Shown: positions 17,442 through 27,044 of the stretch, one piece after another
Numbering within the stretch: position 1 is the first letter of the stretch
Layout: the number at the start of each line of letters is the position of its first letter
Assembly (NCBI GenBank): GCA_965237765.1
Contig: OZ250157.1
Span: 558,001 to 622,000 of the forward strand
Length of the DNA: 64,000 nt
Source: WTGJ01 sp965237765
Lineage (GTDB): Bacteria; Chloroflexota; Anaerolineae; Aggregatilineales; Phototrophicaceae
Direction: 5' to 3'
Made by a program: the position numbers and the translations under genes
The notes under the pieces: generated by a model
Databases searched by the model: none
What the model was told of the DNA's origin: nothing
What the model saw: the letters and a program-made list of their open reading frames with translations, nothing else

Positions 17442-18099
17442 GCCCGCGAACTCCCTTGCCAGCAACCCGCAGCATAGCACGAATCCTGGCGCGGCACGCG
17501 CCCTGTTGCTGGATTACGGCGGCGTATTGATGCGAACCCAAACGCGGGCGTTGCGCGAAGCCTGGGATGCGCGCTTGCGGTTGCCAGCAGGCAGCGTCGA
17601 GCGTGTCGTGCATAGCAGCGAGGCCTGGCGCCAGTGCCAGCTGGGCTCGATCAGCGAAGCGGCATATTGGGCGGCCGTCGCGGAGGAACTACGCTTACCC
17701 AGCGCCGACTTGCCGCAATTCCGCGCGGATTACTTCGCCGCCGACGAGCTCGACCACGAAGCCATCGCCCAATTGCGCCGCATCCGCGCCAGCGGCGCCG
17801 CGGTCGCCTTGCTCAGCAACGAGAGCCGTTCGCTGCCCGCGCGCCTGGCGCAACTGGGCATCGCCGATCTGTTTGCGCCGCTGCTCGTATCCGCTTACCT
17901 TGGCTTCATGAAACCGGATGCGCGCGCCTTTCGCGCCGCTCTCGCCCTGCTGGGTCTGCCGTCCGCTCAAGTGGTCTTTGTGGATGATTTGGCGGCGAAT
18001 GTCGAGGCGGCAGCAGCGCTGGGCATCGAGGCGATTCAATATCGAGAAGGCATGCCACTCGCCGAAATGCTGGCCGCGCGCTTCCCCACGCCCGATTAG
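17440..18099 (+). CDS. HAD-superfamily hydrolase
   Basis: A 219-residue HAD subfamily IA protein. Motif I is LLLDYGGVLM with nucleophile D25, motif II is LLSNES near residue 126, motif III is the lysine in MKPDARAF near 160, and motif IV is VFVDDLAANVEAA near 183. The D-x-G form of motif I is usual for this subfamily, which contains phosphatases and dehalogenase-like enzymes. The substrate is unknown. The ATG at 17440 is divergent from YihY with overlapping starts, and the stop overlaps the indolepyruvate oxidoreductase stop by four bases (convergent). Confidence 0.8.
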   Translation: MPANSLASNPQHSTNPGAARALLLDYGGVLMRTQTRALREAWDARLRLPAGSVERVVHSSEAWRQCQLGSISEAAYWAAVAEELRLPSADLPQFRADYFAADELDHEAIAQLRRIRASGAAVALLSNESRSLPARLAQLGIADLFAPLLVSAYLGFMKPDARAFRAALALLGLPSAQVVFVDDLAANVEAAAALGIEAIQYREGMPLAEMLAARFPTPD

Positions 18100-21000
18100 G
18101 AGCCGCTGGCGGCGCTTTCGGCCGGCTGCATGCGCGGCGGCCGCGGCGTATCGGGATCCGCATAACCCAAGGCGCGCGCGTCAGCCCGGAAGCGCTCCAC
18201 ATTCGCCAGCTTGATATCCTCATAACCGCGGATGACATCCGGCAGCTCAGCCAGTTTGACGGCGCGCTCGTAATTCGCTGCGTCGAGTGTCGCCAGGGCC
18301 TTCCTGATGAGCGCGCGATATTCGCCGATGAGCGCCCGTTCCACCCGCCGCACTTTGGCGTAACCGAAAAGGTCCAGCGGTGTGCCGCGCAGGCGGCGCG
18401 AGGCCACCAGCAGCCGATATCCCCATTCGAACCAGCGACCGAACGCCAACTTGCGCCCCATCCCCAACGTACGCATAAAGGGCGGGTGCAGCAAATACTG
18501 ATAGCTCGCCCCCTCGCCAAATTGCGCCCGCAGCGCCGCCTGGAATTCGCCTTTGAGTTGCAAGCGCGCCACTTCATACTCGTCTTTGTAAGCCATCAAC
18601 TTGAACAAGTAACGGGCCACCGCTTCGCTGAAGCGGGTTTCGCCGGGCATCCGTTGGCTCTCTTCGGTATGAACCAACCGCACTAATTCGGCATATTCCT
18701 GGGCATAAGCGGCATTCTGGTAAGCGACCAGCTCAGGAATGCGCCAGCGCAACAAACGCTCCAGTTCACTGCCGTCGGGTGCTCCTACAGATGCCAGGAT
18801 CGCTTCTTCTCGTGGGTTGAGCGTTGCCGCTTCCGCAGGCGGCGGGATACGTGCTGCTTGCTCTGCGGCCAACCATTCCGGTTGCGCAACGGCTACTCGT
18901 CCCAGGCGGAAGGCGTTTTGGTTCATCGTCACGGCCACGCCGTTAAGCGTGATTGCCTCTTCGATATTCGTCGCGTCAACGAGCAAAACACCGCGTTGAT
19001 AGGCCGCGCCCAGGGCGATCATGTTGGCCGCCATATGGTCACCGAAAAATTGCTCCGCCAGGGATAACGCGTCCAGATAGACGTTGTCATCTGCCCGCGT
19101 GCGCCCTTCAATGAGCCCGATCATATGCTGTTGGGCGGGAAAGGCGCTGGCGGTATCGACGATCATCCGCCCGGTCGGCACTTCACTGCAGGAGACGATG
19201 GCCGTGCTGCGCTCCGCGCAGGCGCGGCTCAGATTTGCCACGGCGATCCCGGCCAGCAAATCGTACACTAGGTAGACATCTGCCTCGCCCGCGGAAACCT
19301 TGCCCGTCTCCTCGCTGGCCTCACGCGTGATCTTCAAATTGGAGACGACCGGCCCGCCCTTTTGACTGAGGCCGGTCTGGTCCAGGCTGCGAATGTGGAA
19401 GCCGGCCAGCAACGCCGCTGTCCCCAATATCTGGTTGGTGGTGACGACGCCGGTGCCGCCAATGCCCACCATCACCACATTGCAGCGCGTGGCAGCTTGG
19501 TCGGGAGGTACTGGCAAATCGATATCTAAGGTGAATGGCCGGATCTGCTTCTTCTCCACCTGCCCGGCTTCGACCTTCAAAAAGGCCGGGCAATCGCCCT
19601 CCAAACAGGAGTAATCAAAGTTGCAGGAAGATTGGTGAATCTGCGTTTTGCGGCCGAATTCAGTCTGCACCGGTTGTACGCTGAGGCAATTGGATATCCG
19701 CCCGCAATCACCACAACCCTCACAGACGGCTTCGTTAATAAATATTCGGGTATTGGGCGTTTCGGCGATGCCCCGCCGCCGCTTGCGCCGCAGGTTCGCC
19801 GCGCATTCCTGATCATAAATCAGCGCCGTAACGCCCTCTGTCTCGCGCAGGATGCGTTGCGCCTCGTCAAAATCATCGCGCGACCAGAGTTCCGCGTTTT
19901 CCGCCCAGCGCGCGCCCTCGGGGAACGCGCTGTTCATCCCTTGGATGACGAAGACGCGCCGCACGCCCTCCGCTTCCAGCGCGCGCGTCAGCTCCGGGAT
20001 GGCCACCAGGCCATCGGCTTGCTGCCCGCCGGTCATCGCCACCGCCGCGTTGTAGAGGATCTTGAAGGTGAGGTTGACCCCTGCGGCCACGGCCTGGCGA
20101 ATCGCGAGCGAGCCAGAATGCGCCAGGGTACCGTCGCCGATATTCTGGAAGACGTGCTCGATCTCGGTGAACGGCGACATGCCGACCCAATGTGCGCCCT
20201 CGCCGCCCATTTGCGTCAGGCCGAAGGTGTCACGATCCATAAAGTGTGCCATCGTGTGGCAGCCAATTCCGGCGATTGCCATCGATCCATCTGGCACAAC
20301 AGTCGAACGGTTGTGCGGGCAGCCGGAGCAGTAATAGGGCGTGCGCGCGAGCAAGGGGATGGTGACGTCCGCCGCCGCCATGTCCGTCGGCGCCTGCCAG
20401 CGATGCGTGAGATCAGCCGGCAAACGCCGCGCCAGCCGCGCCGCCAGCGCCCCGCGCAGCATATCACCATCGAGGCTGCCATACGGAGGCAACAAGGGCG
20501 CGCCCCGCTCGTCTCGCTTGCCAACGACCAGCGGCCGCTCTGCTGTCCAATATAACGCGCTCTGGATGAAGAGCTCGAGGAAGGCTCGCTTCTCTTCGAC
20601 GACGAAGATCTCCTCCAGCCCGTTTGCAAATTCCCGCACGATTCCTTCTTCGAGCGGGTAGATCATGCCCAGCTTCAAGATGCGGATGCCGTAGCGTTCC
20701 AGCTCGCGCCGCCCGAGGCCCAGCTCGCTCAGCGCCTGGCGAACGATGTAGTAACACTTGCCAGCAGCGGCGATACCCAGCCAGGCATCGCTGGTAGGCA
20801 CGGTGACGCGGTTGATACCGTTGGCGGTAGCGAAATGACGCGCCGCACCCAAACGCGCCGTTACCAATTCTTGTTCCTGTATCATCGATTCCGGCACAAT
20901 AAGCATCGCATTCTGTGTCGGCCGCCAAGCACGGCCAGCGAATTCGAATTCCGGCGTCCGGATATCGAGCCGCGTCGCGCTGACCTCCGCCGTCTCGAAA

Positions 21001-21638
21001 GCGTCCGCCACATTGGTAACAATTTTTACGCCGACCCAAGAGCCGCAATAACGCGAGAGCGCGTAACCGAACAGCCCGTAATCCAGCAGCTCCTGCACAT
21101 TGCCCGGGTAAAGCGTTGGCATATAGGCATCATACAGCGCCACTTCCGAGCTGGAGGGGATGGTGGAGGATTTGGAGGCCGGGTCATCGCCGGCCAGGGC
21201 AAGCACGCCGCCGCGCTCACCAACGCCGCAGAAGTTGGCGTGTTTGAAGGCATCACCGCTCCGGTCCACGCCCGGCCCCTTGCCATACCACATCCCGAGC
21301 ACGCCGTCGTAGCGCGCGCCGTCGAGCAGGTTGGCCTGCTGACTGCCCATCAAGGCGGTCGCCGCCAGCTCTTCATTCACTGCTGGCAGGAAATGCACCT
21401 GATGCTGTTGGAAGAGCGGCAAATGGCGCGCCAGCGTGATATCCAGGCCGCCCAGCGGCGAGCCGCGATAGCCCGTCACGAACGAGGCGGTATTCCAGCC
21501 GCGGCGGCGGTCCGCGCGGTGCTGGTCCAATAACACGCGAGCCAGCGCCTGGGTGCCGCTCAATAGGATACGCCCTTCTTCCTGCAGGTATTTCGCATCC
21601 AAGTTGAAGCGCTGCGGGTTACCATTTGCGGCGGTCAT
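18096..21638 (-). CDS. Indolepyruvate ferredoxin oxidoreductase, fused IorA-IorB type
   Basis: An 1180-residue thiamine-diphosphate enzyme that oxidatively decarboxylates aryl 2-oxo acids to acyl-CoA with ferredoxin as acceptor. The order is a pyrimidine-binding half (about 30-370), a TPP-binding half with YYCSGCPHNRSTVVPDG near 430 and GGEGAHWVG near 470, a cysteine-rich iron-sulfur segment (EAVCEGCGDCGRISNC through CNFDYSCLEGDC, about 625-685), and an IorB-like gamma domain starting VVMVGIGGTGVVTTNQILG near 715. All parts are in one chain, as is known for aerobic bacterial homologues. The ATG at 21638 is followed at once by conserved sequence. Confidence 0.92.
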   Translation of the reverse strand: MTAANGNPQRFNLDAKYLQEEGRILLSGTQALARVLLDQHRADRRRGWNTASFVTGYRGSPLGGLDITLARHLPLFQQHQVHFLPAVNEELAATALMGSQQANLLDGARYDGVLGMWYGKGPGVDRSGDAFKHANFCGVGERGGVLALAGDDPASKSSTIPSSSEVALYDAYMPTLYPGNVQELLDYGLFGYALSRYCGSWVGVKIVTNVADAFETAEVSATRLDIRTPEFEFAGRAWRPTQNAMLIVPESMIQEQELVTARLGAARHFATANGINRVTVPTSDAWLGIAAAGKCYYIVRQALSELGLGRRELERYGIRILKLGMIYPLEEGIVREFANGLEEIFVVEEKRAFLELFIQSALYWTAERPLVVGKRDERGAPLLPPYGSLDGDMLRGALAARLARRLPADLTHRWQAPTDMAAADVTIPLLARTPYYCSGCPHNRSTVVPDGSMAIAGIGCHTMAHFMDRDTFGLTQMGGEGAHWVGMSPFTEIEHVFQNIGDGTLAHSGSLAIRQAVAAGVNLTFKILYNAAVAMTGGQQADGLVAIPELTRALEAEGVRRVFVIQGMNSAFPEGARWAENAELWSRDDFDEAQRILRETEGVTALIYDQECAANLRRKRRRGIAETPNTRIFINEAVCEGCGDCGRISNCLSVQPVQTEFGRKTQIHQSSCNFDYSCLEGDCPAFLKVEAGQVEKKQIRPFTLDIDLPVPPDQAATRCNVVMVGIGGTGVVTTNQILGTAALLAGFHIRSLDQTGLSQKGGPVVSNLKITREASEETGKVSAGEADVYLVYDLLAGIAVANLSRACAERSTAIVSCSEVPTGRMIVDTASAFPAQQHMIGLIEGRTRADDNVYLDALSLAEQFFGDHMAANMIALGAAYQRGVLLVDATNIEEAITLNGVAVTMNQNAFRLGRVAVAQPEWLAAEQAARIPPPAEAATLNPREEAILASVGAPDGSELERLLRWRIPELVAYQNAAYAQEYAELVRLVHTEESQRMPGETRFSEAVARYLFKLMAYKDEYEVARLQLKGEFQAALRAQFGEGASYQYLLHPPFMRTLGMGRKLAFGRWFEWGYRLLVASRRLRGTPLDLFGYAKVRRVERALIGEYRALIRKALATLDAANYERAVKLAELPDVIRGYEDIKLANVERFRADARALGYADPDTPRPPRMQPAESAASGS

Positions 21639-21669
21639 GCAATACCTTTACTCGCATTGCGACAGGACC

Positions 21670-21697
21670 ATTATGCCGCGCGCCGGGCATTAATGCC
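21670..21697 (-). promoter_or_regulatory. Palindrome and -10-like box upstream of indolepyruvate oxidoreductase
   Basis: GGCATTAATGCC (21686-21697) is a perfect 12-base palindrome. On the minus strand it is followed 10 bases later by CATAAT (complement of 21670-21675), 32 bases before the oxidoreductase ATG. The palindrome occupies the place of the -35 region, which suits a repressor or activator site. No matching second copy was noticed. Confidence 0.3.
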
Positions 21698-21727
21698 ATA
21701 AAAGCGGCTTGCGTTGCCTTGCGGCGA

Positions 21728-24079
21728 CTATTCCTGGCCGATCACCTCCAGCCGCTGCCCATCCGTGCGGAAATGCAACACGCCCATCTCGTCCGTGCGG
21801 AAGAGCTGCCGCTCGTCCGGCAGGGCAGCGAGCACATCGGCATCCGGCCCGAAGCCAAAAATGACCGCATCGGCGCCCAGCGTGTAATACTGGGCCGCGG
21901 CCTGCGCGAGCAAATCTTCATGTTGCGAGCGCGCCGCTCCATGTTGCGGCAATTGCAGCACGGTAACTGGCGCCAGCTCTGGCAACCAGCTCGCCTGCGC
22001 ATCCGCGCTGCTATCGCCCGTCAGCAGGAAGGAAATATCGCCATATTGCAAGCGCAAGACCAGCGCGCCATCATCCAGGCTGTCCGCGCGCGCGGGCGAA
22101 TGGCGCGGGTGCAGCACCTCTAGCAGGACACGCTCGTCGAAGCGCAGGGTATAGCCGGCGGTGAGGGGGACAAGCGAATGCGAGGCGAGCTCTGCCTCTA
22201 ATTCCAGCCCGATGCTGGCAAAGGGTTGGCCGTTACTGGCGACGAGGCCGACATCATAACGCCGCAGCACGGCCGTCAGCGCGGCGACGTCCCATTCGTC
22301 CGGTTGTGTGAGGATGATCGCCTCAATGCGCCGGTCGTAAAATGGCATGCGGTCGCCGATTTGAGTCAGCAGTCGCTCTGGGTAGCGGCCGCCGTCGATG
22401 AGCAGCTGGGCGCCGCTGGGCATCTGCACAAAGACACCGTTGCTATTGCCGAGATCCAGGAACCACAGGTGCAATTGGCCATCGGGTCGGCTTTGCCAGC
22501 GCAGCCAGAGCAAGGCCAGCATCAATAGCGCGGCCGCCCCGGCCAGCGTGAAGAGCCAGCGATGCCCAAACCAGCGGCGCCATTGCCGCCAGCGACGCGG
22601 TTCCGCGGTCGCGAAGAGCATGATCGCAAACATGAACACAAACCATAATCCTAATACTGTCGCTGATAGGGTCAAATCGAGGCTCGCCACGGGGAATTCG
22701 GCGAAGGCGCGTACGACAGCGACGGTCCAACGCAGCGGCACGAAGGCGAACAAGAAGCAGACGGTCGCTAGCGGCGGCGCGACGAAACTGCAAAGCGCCG
22801 CCAACATGCCCAGGATGAGCACGGCGCTTTGCGCGGGGATGACGAAGAGGTTAACCAGCAACCACCAGGGTGAAACATGCCTAAAATGCGCGGCCGCGAG
22901 GGGCACCGTGAAGAGGGAAGCGGCCAGCGTAACGAGGAGAACCGAACGGAGCAGGCGCCACAACTGCTGCAGGCCAAAGATATGTCGGCGTTGCGCTGGC
23001 AGGGTGTGTTGCCATGGCCGCGTACCGATGCAAAAGCCGATGCCCAATACACCACCCGCGCTCAGCTGAAAGCCTATATCCCAGAGCAGCGTCGGGTTCT
23101 CCAGGGTGAGCACGAGCGCGCAAGCGGCTAGGGAAGACAGCACAAGCACGCGCCGCTCCAGCGCGTATCCCAGCACCAGCAAGGCGGACATCAAGGCCGC
23201 CCGCAAGATCGCTGGCGACGCGCCGACGAGCATGGTGTATAGCGCCATCCAGAGCAGCAATACCCAGAGCAAACGCCAACGACCCACCCCCATTCGTTCT
23301 AGGATTACGCTGAGCAAAGCCGCCAGGAGGGTCATATTGAAACCACTGATGGCGATGATATGCGCGGCCCCCACCCGCGAAAAATCATCATAGACCTCGT
23401 CGCTGATGCCGCTTTCGTCGCCAAGCAGGATACCCACGAGCAGGCCGGCTTCGGGCTCCGGCAGGTAGTTGCCGACGCGAGCGGCCGCGTCTCGCCGCAA
23501 TTTCACCAACCCGGCGCGCAAACGGTTGCCATACCCGCCCGCCAGCCGCTGTACGTGCGCGCTCGTCAGCACGCTGAAGACGCCCTGCCGCGCCAGATAA
23601 TCAGCGTAAGAGAAGGCGTCGATTTCGGGCGGCAATGTGAGCGCGCCACCTGCACGCACGTAATCGCCATAGCCGAAGGTCGCTTCGCGCCGCGCCCGCA
23701 CCCAAACCCGCCCGCGAATCGGCACCCGCTCGCCATCGCGCAAATAGGCATCGACGGAAAGCTGGAATTGTGTGGTGACGCCGCGCGTCGATGGCTCGCT
23801 GGCAACCACGCCGAGCAGGGTGATGCCACTACGTCCCGCCAGCGCCGCGACGGCATCACTCTGCGGCCAGGCGCCATAACGCAGGCCGCCCAACGGCAGG
23901 GCCAGCAGCGCCAGGCATAGCAACCGCGCCCGCCTCAACCGCCGAAGCGAGCTGAACCAGCAGAGCGCGAACAGCACGAGCGCCAGCAACGCCCAGAACG
24001 CGCGCGCTTCCGCGAAATCCAGGTGCGCTGCCAGCCAGATACCCACCAACCAGGCGAGCGCGATATAGATGAGCTTCAT
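21728..24079 (-). CDS. comEC: ComEC/Rec2-type DNA uptake channel with degenerate metallo-hydrolase domain
   Basis: A 783-residue membrane protein with a DUF4131-type N-terminus, an OB-fold-like segment (about 85-165), and a competence domain with many helices. That domain contains the signature AHIIAISGFNMTLLAALLSV near residue 240. The C-terminal third is a metallo-beta-lactamase-like domain (FLDLGNSNGVFVQMPSG, then LLIDGG). Family members normally have THPHADH here; this protein reads LTQPDEWDVAAL. The later PHHGS motif is PQHGAA, so the metal site is lost. DNA import may remain, but the proposed nuclease activity should be absent. No ComEA or pilus gene is nearby. Confidence 0.85.
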   Translation of the reverse strand: MKLIYIALAWLVGIWLAAHLDFAEARAFWALLALVLFALCWFSSLRRLRRARLLCLALLALPLGGLRYGAWPQSDAVAALAGRSGITLLGVVASEPSTRGVTTQFQLSVDAYLRDGERVPIRGRVWVRARREATFGYGDYVRAGGALTLPPEIDAFSYADYLARQGVFSVLTSAHVQRLAGGYGNRLRAGLVKLRRDAAARVGNYLPEPEAGLLVGILLGDESGISDEVYDDFSRVGAAHIIAISGFNMTLLAALLSVILERMGVGRWRLLWVLLLWMALYTMLVGASPAILRAALMSALLVLGYALERRVLVLSSLAACALVLTLENPTLLWDIGFQLSAGGVLGIGFCIGTRPWQHTLPAQRRHIFGLQQLWRLLRSVLLVTLAASLFTVPLAAAHFRHVSPWWLLVNLFVIPAQSAVLILGMLAALCSFVAPPLATVCFLFAFVPLRWTVAVVRAFAEFPVASLDLTLSATVLGLWFVFMFAIMLFATAEPRRWRQWRRWFGHRWLFTLAGAAALLMLALLWLRWQSRPDGQLHLWFLDLGNSNGVFVQMPSGAQLLIDGGRYPERLLTQIGDRMPFYDRRIEAIILTQPDEWDVAALTAVLRRYDVGLVASNGQPFASIGLELEAELASHSLVPLTAGYTLRFDERVLLEVLHPRHSPARADSLDDGALVLRLQYGDISFLLTGDSSADAQASWLPELAPVTVLQLPQHGAARSQHEDLLAQAAAQYYTLGADAVIFGFGPDADVLAALPDERQLFRTDEMGVLHFRTDGQRLEVIGQE

Positions 24080-24125
24080 GCGCCCAAGTCAGCCAGCCAG
24101 TTCGCTGCGTGTAGAACGCCTCGGG

Positions 24126-25283
24126 TCACGCGAAGAGGCGCGTTTGTTGCGGCGGCCGGCGCCCGTCCAGCGTGATGAACGGCGCCGCTTGTTCTGGAGC
24201 GCGCATGCCCAGGCTGCGCAACTGCGCCAGATCGGTCAGCCGTCGTTGCCGCCGTGCAGAGAGGATCGCCTCCACCGCGCGCGGGCCAACCATCGGCACG
24301 CGCAGCAGCTGATGCCGTTCCGCTTTCATCAATTCGATGGGCGCGTGACGCAGATTCGCCTCCGCCCAGGCGCGCTTCGGGTCGATATTCAACGGCAGGT
24401 TGCCGTCTTGCCGAAAAGGCAATTCTTCCACATCCCAGTGGTAATCGCGCAGCAAGAAACTGCTCTGGTAGAGGCGGAACTCGCGCCGCGGTGGCGTGGG
24501 CGGCGTGTTCTCCAGCGGCGTATGAGGGATGGGTTGAAAGGCGCTGTAGTAGATGCGGCTGAGGCCCACCTTGCGCAAGAGGCGATCGCTGATCGAGAGC
24601 AGTTCCAGGTCCGTATCGCCGACGGCGCCGACGACAAATTGGGTGGCGATGCTGGCGAGTCGCTCTTCCGTCTCGCGCCGCAATTCGCCCGCCCAGAGCA
24701 GGCGGCCCAGCATCTCATCGTAGAATTCCTTCTTCGGCGCCAGGGCCTGTAAGCGTTGCGCGGTCGGCCCCTCCAGGTTGATGGAGACGCGGTCGGCCAG
24801 CTGCATCGAGCGATGGATCTGCGCCCGCTCGGCGCCGGGCATGATTTTGAGGTGGACATAACCGCGATAGTCATAGCGCTTGCGGATGATTTCCGCCGTC
24901 TGGATGATGCGATCTTGTGTGGCGACGCCACCCTTGATGATGCCGGAGGAGAGGAAAAGACCATCGACCAACTTGCGGCGCTGCAACTCATCGAAGGCGC
25001 GCGCCAGCTCTTCGGGTTTGAACGTCATGCGCCGCGTTTGGCTGCGGCCGGCGCGGAAGGGGCAATAGAAACAATCGCGCTCACAGGCGGTGGTGAGCAT
25101 CGTCTTCATGACTGGCATCGGGCCGCTGGGCGTGGCGACGTGGGCGATGCAGGCGGGGACGCCTTTGCGGCGCCGCAGCGCGCCCTTTTCGCTCTGTGGC
25201 TGGTCGCCCACGGGCTCGAATGTTGTCATCTGGATACCCTGATCAAGCTTCTGTAGTGTGTCACGTATCGGACGGATGCGCAT
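24126..25283 (-). CDS. Radical SAM protein with C-terminal helix-hairpin-helix
   Basis: A 385-residue radical SAM enzyme. The iron-sulfur cysteines are C67, C71 and C74 in ACERDCFYCPF, followed by the SAM-binding GLFLSSGI region near residue 108. The C-terminus carries a helix-hairpin-helix (LLRVPMVGPRAVEAILSARR, about 316-335) that would bind DNA. This architecture matches the family annotated as putative DNA modification/repair radical SAM protein, of unknown reaction. It starts at ATG 25283. Upstream on the minus strand a TTGACA (25339-25344) is present, but no good -10 is found at standard spacing. Confidence 0.8.
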   Translation of the reverse strand: MRIRPIRDTLQKLDQGIQMTTFEPVGDQPQSEKGALRRRKGVPACIAHVATPSGPMPVMKTMLTTACERDCFYCPFRAGRSQTRRMTFKPEELARAFDELQRRKLVDGLFLSSGIIKGGVATQDRIIQTAEIIRKRYDYRGYVHLKIMPGAERAQIHRSMQLADRVSINLEGPTAQRLQALAPKKEFYDEMLGRLLWAGELRRETEERLASIATQFVVGAVGDTDLELLSISDRLLRKVGLSRIYYSAFQPIPHTPLENTPPTPPRREFRLYQSSFLLRDYHWDVEELPFRQDGNLPLNIDPKRAWAEANLRHAPIELMKAERHQLLRVPMVGPRAVEAILSARRQRRLTDLAQLRSLGMRAPEQAAPFITLDGRRPPQQTRLFA

Positions 25284-25422
25284 GGCGCTCTCCTTTGCGG
25301 ATGTGCTCTTGTCGCCAAATTAGCACATATGTTTCTAATGTCAAATTGCAGTTGAAAGTGGGACAATTCGCGCCGCCGCCCAGCCTGCTTACAATAGAGA
25401 ATAAGATTGCGGAGAGTAACAG

Positions 25423-25854
25423 TTGTTCTCGCCACCCGCGAACGATGGACTGCGCGGCCCGCTGCGCGCCAACGCCCGCAGCATCCTACTCGGCATCATC
25501 GTCTTCACGTTGCCTTTCTATTGCCTCGGCTTCGTCATCTGGGGGATCTCGCCGCGCGGCGGAGAAGGCCAACGCATCCAATCCGCCAATATCACGGGCA
25601 CGCCGCAACAGCCCAGCGCTACGACTGACACTACGCCAATCGTCTTCACCGCCACACCACTGCCCACCGCCTTGCCCACGCGCCGCCCGCCGAGCGCGAC
25701 GCCCTTCCCCATCCCCCAGGCGCCGCCGACGACGCGTCCCTTCGTCCCGCCGACGGCACCGCCCGCCACCGCTACCGATTATCCCCTCCCCAGCGCTACA
25801 GCCACCCACACGCGCGTCCCCCTCCTACCGCCCACCAACACGCCCATTCCTTGA
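25423..25854 (+). CDS. Membrane-anchored Thr/Pro-rich protein
   Basis: One hundred and forty-three residues: a short cytoplasmic N-terminus, one transmembrane segment (ILLGIIVFTLPFYCLGFVIW, about 21-40), and a roughly 100-residue outside tail almost entirely of Thr, Pro, Ala and Ser (ATPLPTALPTRRPPSATPF). Such low-complexity TP-rich segments are typical of surface proteins in Chloroflexota. The start is TTG at 25423 with GGAGAG upstream. The gene is divergent from the radical SAM gene. It may be a cell-wall spacer, with no recognised domain. Confidence 0.6.
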   Translation: MFSPPANDGLRGPLRANARSILLGIIVFTLPFYCLGFVIWGISPRGGEGQRIQSANITGTPQQPSATTDTTPIVFTATPLPTALPTRRPPSATPFPIPQAPPTTRPFVPPTAPPATATDYPLPSATATHTRVPLLPPTNTPIP

Positions 25855-25931
25855 TCGCCGGGCAACTTGCGCTGGAATCTCGCGTCCCTTATGGTTAGAA
25901 TGCGGCTGCAAACAATAGCAGGAGAGCGCTC

Positions 25932-27044
25932 GTGGATCTGACGGCGCATTTGCGAGAACTGGTAGCCGCCCATGGCCCTTGCGGGCATGAAGGGCCGGTC
26001 CGAGAAATCATCCGCGCGGCCTGGGCGCCCCTCGTCGACGAATTCGAGCAGGATGGCCTCGGCAGCCTCATCGGCATCCGCCGCGCCACGAGTGCGCCCG
26101 CCGCCCCTCGCCGCCTCATGCTCGCCGCCCACATGGACGAAATCGCCATGATTGTGCGTGATATCCGCGATGGTTTCCTCTTCCTGCGCGCTGTGGCCGG
26201 CTTTGACCACCGCGTGGCGCCGGCCCTGCCGGTGACAGTGTTCGGCCAACGCGAACTGCCCGGCGTCATCGCCACCACACCACCGCACCTGCTCACGCCC
26301 GAAGCGCGTCGCAACTTCCCCGCCTGGGATACATTGATGGTCGACCTCGGCTTGCCCACAGAGGAAGTCGCCGCGCTCGTGAACATCGGCGACCTCGTCA
26401 CGCCAGACGCGCCGCTACTCGAGCTGCGCAACGGCCGCCTCGCCGGCAAAGCCTTCGACGACCGTGCTTGCGTGGCCATCGTCACCCACTGCCTGCACGA
26501 ATTGCAACAGATGCAACACCACTGGGATGTCTACGCCACCGCTACCGTGCAAGAAGAGAGCGGTCTGCTCGGCGCCCGCACCGCCGCGCAAATGATCGGA
26601 CCGGATCTGGCCATCGCCCTGGACGTGTCTTTCGCCGCCCAGCCCGGCGTCCCCGATGACGAATCGGTGAAATTTGGTGGCGGCCCGGTGATCACCTTCG
26701 GCGGCAACATACACCCCGTCGTCTTCCAGCGCCTGAAAGAAACAGCGGCGCGCCACGAAATTCCCTACCAGATCGAACCCACCCCCGGCCCTACCGGCAC
26801 GGACGCCTGGGCCATCCAGATCGCCCTCGACGGTATCCCCACCGGTCTCATTGGCCTGCCCATCCTCAACATGCATTCGCCGGTCGAAACGCTGGACCCG
26901 CTCGATATCGAGCGCAGCGGCCGCCTGCTGGCCCATTTCATCGCCGCGCTGCCGGCCGATTTCCTCAGCGTCGCCTATGGCTATCCACCGCCAAACACGG
27001 AGCGCGTGCCGTCACTTCGCGGCCGTAAGAAAGGTGCCTCATGA
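25932..27044 (+). CDS. M42-family aminopeptidase, first copy
   Basis: A 370-residue cocatalytic metallopeptidase of family M42 (glutamyl/deblocking aminopeptidase or endoglucanase-M-like). Ligand and catalytic positions are present: AAHMDE near residue 59, KAFDDR near 177, the catalytic-base pair in TVQEESGLLGAR near 208, the Asp in IALDVSF near 231, and the C-terminal His in ILNMHSPVE near 313. The start is GTG at 25932 with AGGAG upstream. Its stop overlaps the ATG of the next M42 gene (ATGA). These enzymes trim N-terminal residues from peptides in the cytoplasm as large tetrahedral complexes. Three copies here suggest different specificities. Confidence 0.88.
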   Translation: MDLTAHLRELVAAHGPCGHEGPVREIIRAAWAPLVDEFEQDGLGSLIGIRRATSAPAAPRRLMLAAHMDEIAMIVRDIRDGFLFLRAVAGFDHRVAPALPVTVFGQRELPGVIATTPPHLLTPEARRNFPAWDTLMVDLGLPTEEVAALVNIGDLVTPDAPLLELRNGRLAGKAFDDRACVAIVTHCLHELQQMQHHWDVYATATVQEESGLLGARTAAQMIGPDLAIALDVSFAAQPGVPDDESVKFGGGPVITFGGNIHPVVFQRLKETAARHEIPYQIEPTPGPTGTDAWAIQIALDGIPTGLIGLPILNMHSPVETLDPLDIERSGRLLAHFIAALPADFLSVAYGYPPPNTERVPSLRGRKKGAS

